Origin: UBA6926 sp045562535
Lineage (GTDB): Bacteria > Chloroflexota > Dehalococcoidia > UBA6926
Assembly: GCA_045562535.1 (NCBI GenBank)
Contig: JBJKVP010000006.1
Coordinates: 1-64,000 of the forward strand
Direction of reading: 5' to 3'
Length of the DNA: 64,000 nt
A program made the translations under genes and the position numbers. Positions 60,651 to 64,000 of this stretch are shown here, one piece after another. The notes below the pieces were generated by a model. That model was not told the origin of the DNA and did no database searches. It worked only from the letters and a program-made list of their open reading frames with translations. How positions within the stretch are numbered: the stretch's first letter is position 1; the number at the start of each line of letters is the position of its first letter.

Positions 60651-61724
60651 TTAGGTCAGCTCTAGATCCGCATACTTAACGTCATATCCAAAAGCGGATG
60701 GCCCCGCAGTAGCGAGTCCTTCTGGTGTCTTCCATAATTCCGGCGCTGGAAATCCAAGTACTGTTACTCTAAACCCATACCTTAAAAGTTCGGTCGTTAT
60801 TGGCTCTCCTCTTTCTGTGTCGACTATACATATTAGATCTGGAACAATACAAATTATTTCCGAATTCAAACGGGCTACAAGATTTTCATTTTGAAATTCA
60901 ACAGTCAATTTATTTGACTCATATTCGCCCATACCTTCTATTACTACTTGCCCTTTTGCAAATCCTGCTGTGGTTTGCCTATCTAAATCAATGATTTTTC
61001 CCTGAAATAAAACTTTCCCTGGGTGGACGTTCAACAAAGCTTCTATTGGATCTTCGTTGGCAGTTCTAGCAACTCGAACTGCCTCCCCAAGTTCTTTAGC
61101 TAAACTCAAGGAATTTAAAACAGCTGTTGTTTGTATTTGATGAGCGGTCATAGGTGCCAGTGCATAACACGCAACGGCTCCCATCTGGATTGTGACTGCA
61201 CGAGCCATCCTTTCAACCCATTTCCCGTCAAGAGCCTCTGTAATTAATGCCGTATTTCCTTTTTCATCACACACTGCCATTGGGTAGGCAGGAATACCAT
61301 ATACGAAGAAAGTCTTCATTTGAACTTCCGGGAAAGCTCGCCCCATACCATCTGCATCAACCACTGGAAGCCCTGCTAATGATGCTGGTATAAGTGGTTC
61401 TACAGAGTTACTTCCTCCTATTTCGTTAGAAATGATCGCAGTGGCTTTCTTGCCTGTAAAATCCTCTATCGCTTTTAATGCGTAATATGATTGCTTATCA
61501 CGTACTTTCTCTATTCCAACCGTAGGAGCTCCAATTCCACCAACGCAAACAATATAATCACTTTCATCTAATTCCTCTGGAGATAGAACTTTTACAGGGC
61601 CATTTTCTCTAATCAGTTGTTTAGCACGAAGCATTCCGATATAAGGATTTCCTCCGCCACCGGTACCTAATATCCCTGCTCCAATTGCTATCGATTCAAG
61701 ATCATCTTCTGAAACATTCCACAT
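60651..61724 (-). CDS. DUF917 family (S-methyl thiohydantoin desulfurase-like)
   Basis: A 357-residue protein from ATG 61724 (an in-frame GTG at 61736 is possible). The N-terminus has IAIGAGILGTGGGGNPYIG and later YIVCVGGIGAPTVG, NEIGGSNSVEPL, DADGMGRAFPEVQM, which are DUF917 marks. It stands 54 bp upstream of the short hydantoinase. DUF917 proteins were linked to S-methyl thiohydantoin processing; the role here is inferred from that and from the neighbour. Confidence 0.9.
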   Translation of the reverse strand: MWNVSEDDLESIAIGAGILGTGGGGNPYIGMLRAKQLIRENGPVKVLSPEELDESDYIVCVGGIGAPTVGIEKVRDKQSYYALKAIEDFTGKKATAIISNEIGGSNSVEPLIPASLAGLPVVDADGMGRAFPEVQMKTFFVYGIPAYPMAVCDEKGNTALITEALDGKWVERMARAVTIQMGAVACYALAPMTAHQIQTTAVLNSLSLAKELGEAVRVARTANEDPIEALLNVHPGKVLFQGKIIDLDRQTTAGFAKGQVVIEGMGEYESNKLTVEFQNENLVARLNSEIICIVPDLICIVDTERGEPITTELLRYGFRVTVLGFPAPELWKTPEGLATAGPSAFGYDVKYADLELT

Positions 61725-61781
61725 ATTAATCACCACATCTCTTTAAGTAAGCCAGTTCATCATTCAACAAACTTCTTCTTG

Positions 61782-62192
61782 TTACTTGCTAATCAGTATC
61801 TCCATAGGCTCTGTGGGGGTGGTTTTGTCACCGCCTCGTGTCAAGTAAACCCTAAAATAATATATTCTGCCCCCTCTTAATATAGAGCCCTTTTCTTGAT
61901 AATAGCCTTTAAAAGGGCGGGCTGCCGCTATTTCTTCCCAAGGACCATTAAGGCTCTCTGATTTCTCGATAATAACCAAATCAATATTGCTATTCTCGTC
62001 AGGAGGTGTCCACGAAAAATGAATCATTTTACCTCCAATATTTGCTGAATCCATTACATCCGCTTGCAACTGTAGTGTTTCCGGCGGAGGAATTGGACTT
62101 TGAAATCCCGCCTTTATTTGATTACAAGAAACGAGCGTACCGAGTAATATAAAAATAGGCAAAATCCATAAGATTTCTTTGAAACGCATCAT
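61782..62192 (-). CDS. Lipoprotein with fibronectin III-like domain
   Basis: A 136-residue protein starting at ATG 62192, ten bases after a perfect AAGGAGGT (62203-62210). A signal helix ends in the lipobox Leu20-Val-Ser-Cys23. The mature part has HFSWTPPDENSNIDLVIIEKS and YYFRVYLTRGGDKT, a fibronectin type III-like beta pattern. An upstream in-frame ATG (62291) would add residues before the SD and is unlikely. Surface adhesion or scaffolding is a guess. Confidence 0.75.
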   Translation of the reverse strand: MMRFKEILWILPIFILLGTLVSCNQIKAGFQSPIPPPETLQLQADVMDSANIGGKMIHFSWTPPDENSNIDLVIIEKSESLNGPWEEIAAARPFKGYYQEKGSILRGGRIYYFRVYLTRGGDKTTPTEPMEILISK

Positions 62193-62343
62193 GTATACAC
62201 TGACCTCCTTAAGGCACTGCGTTTTTAATATTAGATTTACTAGCTCATTAAAATCAATAGCGACATTTAGATATTGACAAAAGCAGAACATATGATCTAT
62301 CTTTACCCTTCAAAGCATAATGGACAAATTAGGGAGGTTTGAT

Positions 62344-62634
62344 ATGGCACGAAATCTGATAGATCGTATTAACGGCGACCCTGCAGAAAATTCTATTTAC
62401 CAAGATAATGGATGCGGCCATGGATGTGAAAAATCTCTGGAGTGTCCATTTGAGAAGTGCATATTAGATATCGCTACTTCTGAACAAATAGGTATCCGTG
62501 AGCAAAGAAACTTGTTAATACGATCAACTTGGATGGAGGAAAAGTGTAATATAGACCAAATAGCATCCAGGTTTAAATTAAGTAGAAGAACAATTCATAG
62601 AATACTTGCCCAGAAAAACAATCTGGATAGCTAA
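62344..62634 (+). CDS. Cys-cluster helix-turn-helix protein
   Basis: A 96-residue protein from ATG 62344, six bases after AGGGAGG; an in-frame ATG at 62320 precedes that SD. Residues 24-39 hold four cysteines (Cys24, Cys28, Cys34, Cys39) with GCGHGCEKSLECPFEKC, able to bind zinc or an iron-sulfur cluster. Residues about 69-90 (NIDQIASRFKLSRRTIHRI) form a helix-turn-helix. So it is likely a metal- or redox-responsive DNA-binding protein. It lies 188 bp upstream of gyrB. Family not recognised. Confidence 0.7.
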   Translation: MARNLIDRINGDPAENSIYQDNGCGHGCEKSLECPFEKCILDIATSEQIGIREQRNLLIRSTWMEEKCNIDQIASRFKLSRRTIHRILAQKNNLDS

Positions 62635-62701
62635 AATAATTATATCTCTAAGCGCAACATATCGAATTTTGAGCTGTAAATCCCTACATATAGAACAAAC
62701 T

Positions 62702-62730
62702 TTGCTCATACTGGCGTATTTTGCTAGAAT
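62702..62730 (+). promoter_or_regulatory. Candidate sigma-70-type promoter for gyrB
   Basis: TTGCTC (62702-62707) and TAGAAT (62725-62730) are 17 bp apart. The -10 matches five of six consensus bases and the -35 three of six. It lies about 90 bp before the gyrB start. Confidence 0.4.
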
Positions 62731-62822
62731 TAAAGAAGAAAAATCATTGTTACTCTAATTGAAAAATAAAGTACGCATTTAGATATGCAACAAATCTAGA
62801 AATTTTACTGAGGTGTCAGTCC

Positions 62823-64000
62823 ATGGCTAAATCTTCGAAAAATAAAGACAACAATAAGCCAAAAGATAGTTATACCGCCGATGATATAACCGTATTGGAA
62901 GGGTTGGAGGCAGTACGCCGAAGGCCAGGTATGTACATTGGAAGTACAGATGAGCGTGGTCTTCACCACTTAATATATGAAGTGGTTGATAATTCCGTTG
63001 ACGAAGCAATGGCAGGATTTTGCGAAAGCGTAATGATTACCTTAAAAGAAGACGGAAGCGCTGTGATCGTAGATGATGGTCGCGGTATACCTATAGATGT
63101 ACATCCGACTACTGGATTGACCGGACTACAAACTGTTATGACTACGTTGCATGCAGGAGGCAAATTTGGAGGCGGCAGTTATAAAGTTTCTGGTGGCCTC
63201 CACGGTGTAGGAGCATCTGTAGTAAATGCTCTTTCAATACATTTAAGAGCAGAAATCCGCAGAGGTGGCCAACTTTACACCCAAAATTATGAAAGAGGGA
63301 CTGCCATAGGAGAAATGGCGCACGAAGGACCTTCTGAGGGACAGGGAACTACTATTATTTTTACCCCAGATCCAGAGATATTTAAAGATACCACTTTTGA
63401 ATTTTCTACATTAGTAGAGAGATTCAGAGAAATGGCATATTTAAACCCAGGGTTGGAAATCTCTCTCATAGATGAGGCTAGTGATCAAGAAGCAACTTTC
63501 TACTTTGAGGGCGGCATTAAAAGTTTGGTTAAACATCTAAACGCTAAGAGACAAGTATTAAACCCAGACCCAATATATGTAGAAAAAGAAGCGGACGGAA
63601 CCAGAGTAGAGGTTTCAGTTCAATATAACGATGGTTTCGCAGAGACAGTTATGGGATTCGCGAATTGCATACACACTGTTGACGGAGGAACTCATTTAAC
63701 TGGGTTTAGGGGTGCACTTACAAGAGCACTGAATGATTATGCAAGAAAATTCAAAATCCTTAAAGATGATGACCCTAATTTACAAGGAGAAGATGCCCGT
63801 GAAGGAATAACAGCGGTTATTAGTGTTAAGTTAGGGGAGCCGCAATTTGAAGGACAAACGAAAGGGAAACTTGGTAACGCAGAAGTCAAAGGTCAGGTAG
63901 AAAGTTTATTTGCACAAGGCTTAACTCAACACCTAGAAGAACATCCCCAAGAAGCCAGACGCATATTAGATAAATGCCTTACATCTGCACGAGCTCGCGA
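62823..64000 (+). CDS. gyrB: DNA gyrase subunit B (partial)
   Basis: The first 392 codons are seen; the gene runs past the right window edge. The GHKL ATPase marks are GLEAVRRRPGMYIGST, EVVDNSVDEAMAG, DDGRGIP and GGLHGVGASVVNALS; then the transducer domain with HTVDGGTHLTG and QFEGQTKGKLGN. GAGGTG precedes ATG 62823. It is GyrB rather than ParE on overall motif spacing, though ParE cannot be fully excluded without the C-terminal part. Confidence 0.96.
   Translation, partial: MAKSSKNKDNNKPKDSYTADDITVLEGLEAVRRRPGMYIGSTDERGLHHLIYEVVDNSVDEAMAGFCESVMITLKEDGSAVIVDDGRGIPIDVHPTTGLTGLQTVMTTLHAGGKFGGGSYKVSGGLHGVGASVVNALSIHLRAEIRRGGQLYTQNYERGTAIGEMAHEGPSEGQGTTIIFTPDPEIFKDTTFEFSTLVERFREMAYLNPGLEISLIDEASDQEATFYFEGGIKSLVKHLNAKRQVLNPDPIYVEKEADGTRVEVSVQYNDGFAETVMGFANCIHTVDGGTHLTGFRGALTRALNDYARKFKILKDDDPNLQGEDAREGITAVISVKLGEPQFEGQTKGKLGNAEVKGQVESLFAQGLTQHLEEHPQEARRILDKCLTSARAR

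Noticed and set aside
1..64000. CRISPR array, insertion sequence or prophage
   Set aside because: No regular spaced repeats, transposase, integrase or phage structural genes are present.

Overview
The window is a 64 kb, gene-dense, AT-rich bacterial chromosome segment with about 60 protein genes. I see no tRNA, rRNA, CRISPR array, insertion sequence or prophage. The housekeeping content (polA, gyrB, der, coaD, coaE, prmA, rsmD, argF, gpsA, plsY, pfkA, gltA) shows it is core chromosome. It is combined with many type III (CaiB/BaiF) CoA-transferases, two orphan xanthine-dehydrogenase-type molybdenum subunits, an ADP-forming acyl-CoA synthetase, and DUF917 plus hydantoinase genes. This mix fits a marine Chloroflexota/Dehalococcoidia lineage of the SAR202 type. 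That placement is inference from gene content; no 16S gene is present. Many genes start with GTG or TTG and carry clear Shine-Dalgarno (SD) sites, which I used to set starts.

Layout. 1-1546: the N-terminal part of a family 5 solute-binding lipoprotein (minus), divergent from polA (plus). 4.6-9.8 kb: a minus-strand operon of four CaiB/BaiF genes forming two short/long pairs. 10-12 kb: an MFS transporter and a YaaA-family protein. 12-15.8 kb: a minus operon with a third CoA-transferase pair, an SDR dehydrogenase and two tiny overlapping membrane-protein genes. 15.8-20.1 kb: a TSUP exporter, PdxA-like dehydrogenase, a 42-residue membrane protein, a zinc MDR dehydrogenase, a fluoride channel and an aquaporin. 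20-25.9 kb: citrate synthase, a queuosine-precursor transporter, a TlpA-type redoxin, a cupin and the two-subunit acyl-CoA synthetase. 26-30.5 kb: two molybdenum hydroxylase large subunits. 30.8-38.7 kb: rsmD-coaD-coiled-coil protein, a GldA/F/G-like ABC exporter with a DUF4340 protein, prmA, a HAD phosphatase and a small membrane protein. 38.9-48.6 kb: a crotonase-fold protein, argF, der-plsY-gpsA, a bifunctional sugar isomerase, a phosphodiesterase, an SNase-like protein, cinA and pfkA. 48.6-54.5 kb: coaE, a MoxR ATPase, a large VWA protein and a leaderless binding protein in one minus operon. 54.7-56.9 kb: selA and an HpcH-type aldolase. 56.9-62.2 kb: a minus run of lipoprotein, DUF917, hydantoinase, acyl-CoA dehydrogenase and an exported anchored protein. 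62.3-64 kb: a Cys-rich HTH protein and the start of gyrB.

Most notable result. The six CaiB/BaiF genes form three pairs with the same order, a short gene followed by a long gene. In every pair the long protein keeps the catalytic Asp of the family (Asp169 of formyl-CoA transferase), while the short one has Asn or Ser there. This suggests three paralogous heteromeric CoA-transferases with one catalytic and one non-catalytic subunit, of the kind known for BbsEF, and possibly SmtAB of Chloroflexus. Other catalytic-residue departures occur in the first molybdenum subunit (Glu to Asp), the crotonase-fold protein (both Glu lost), PfkA (Asp103 to Gln) and ArgF (HCLP to HDLP).

Other points of interest are a perfect 19-bp inverted repeat between convergent genes, an exported protein that seems to need an ATT start codon, and several genes too small for routine annotation.
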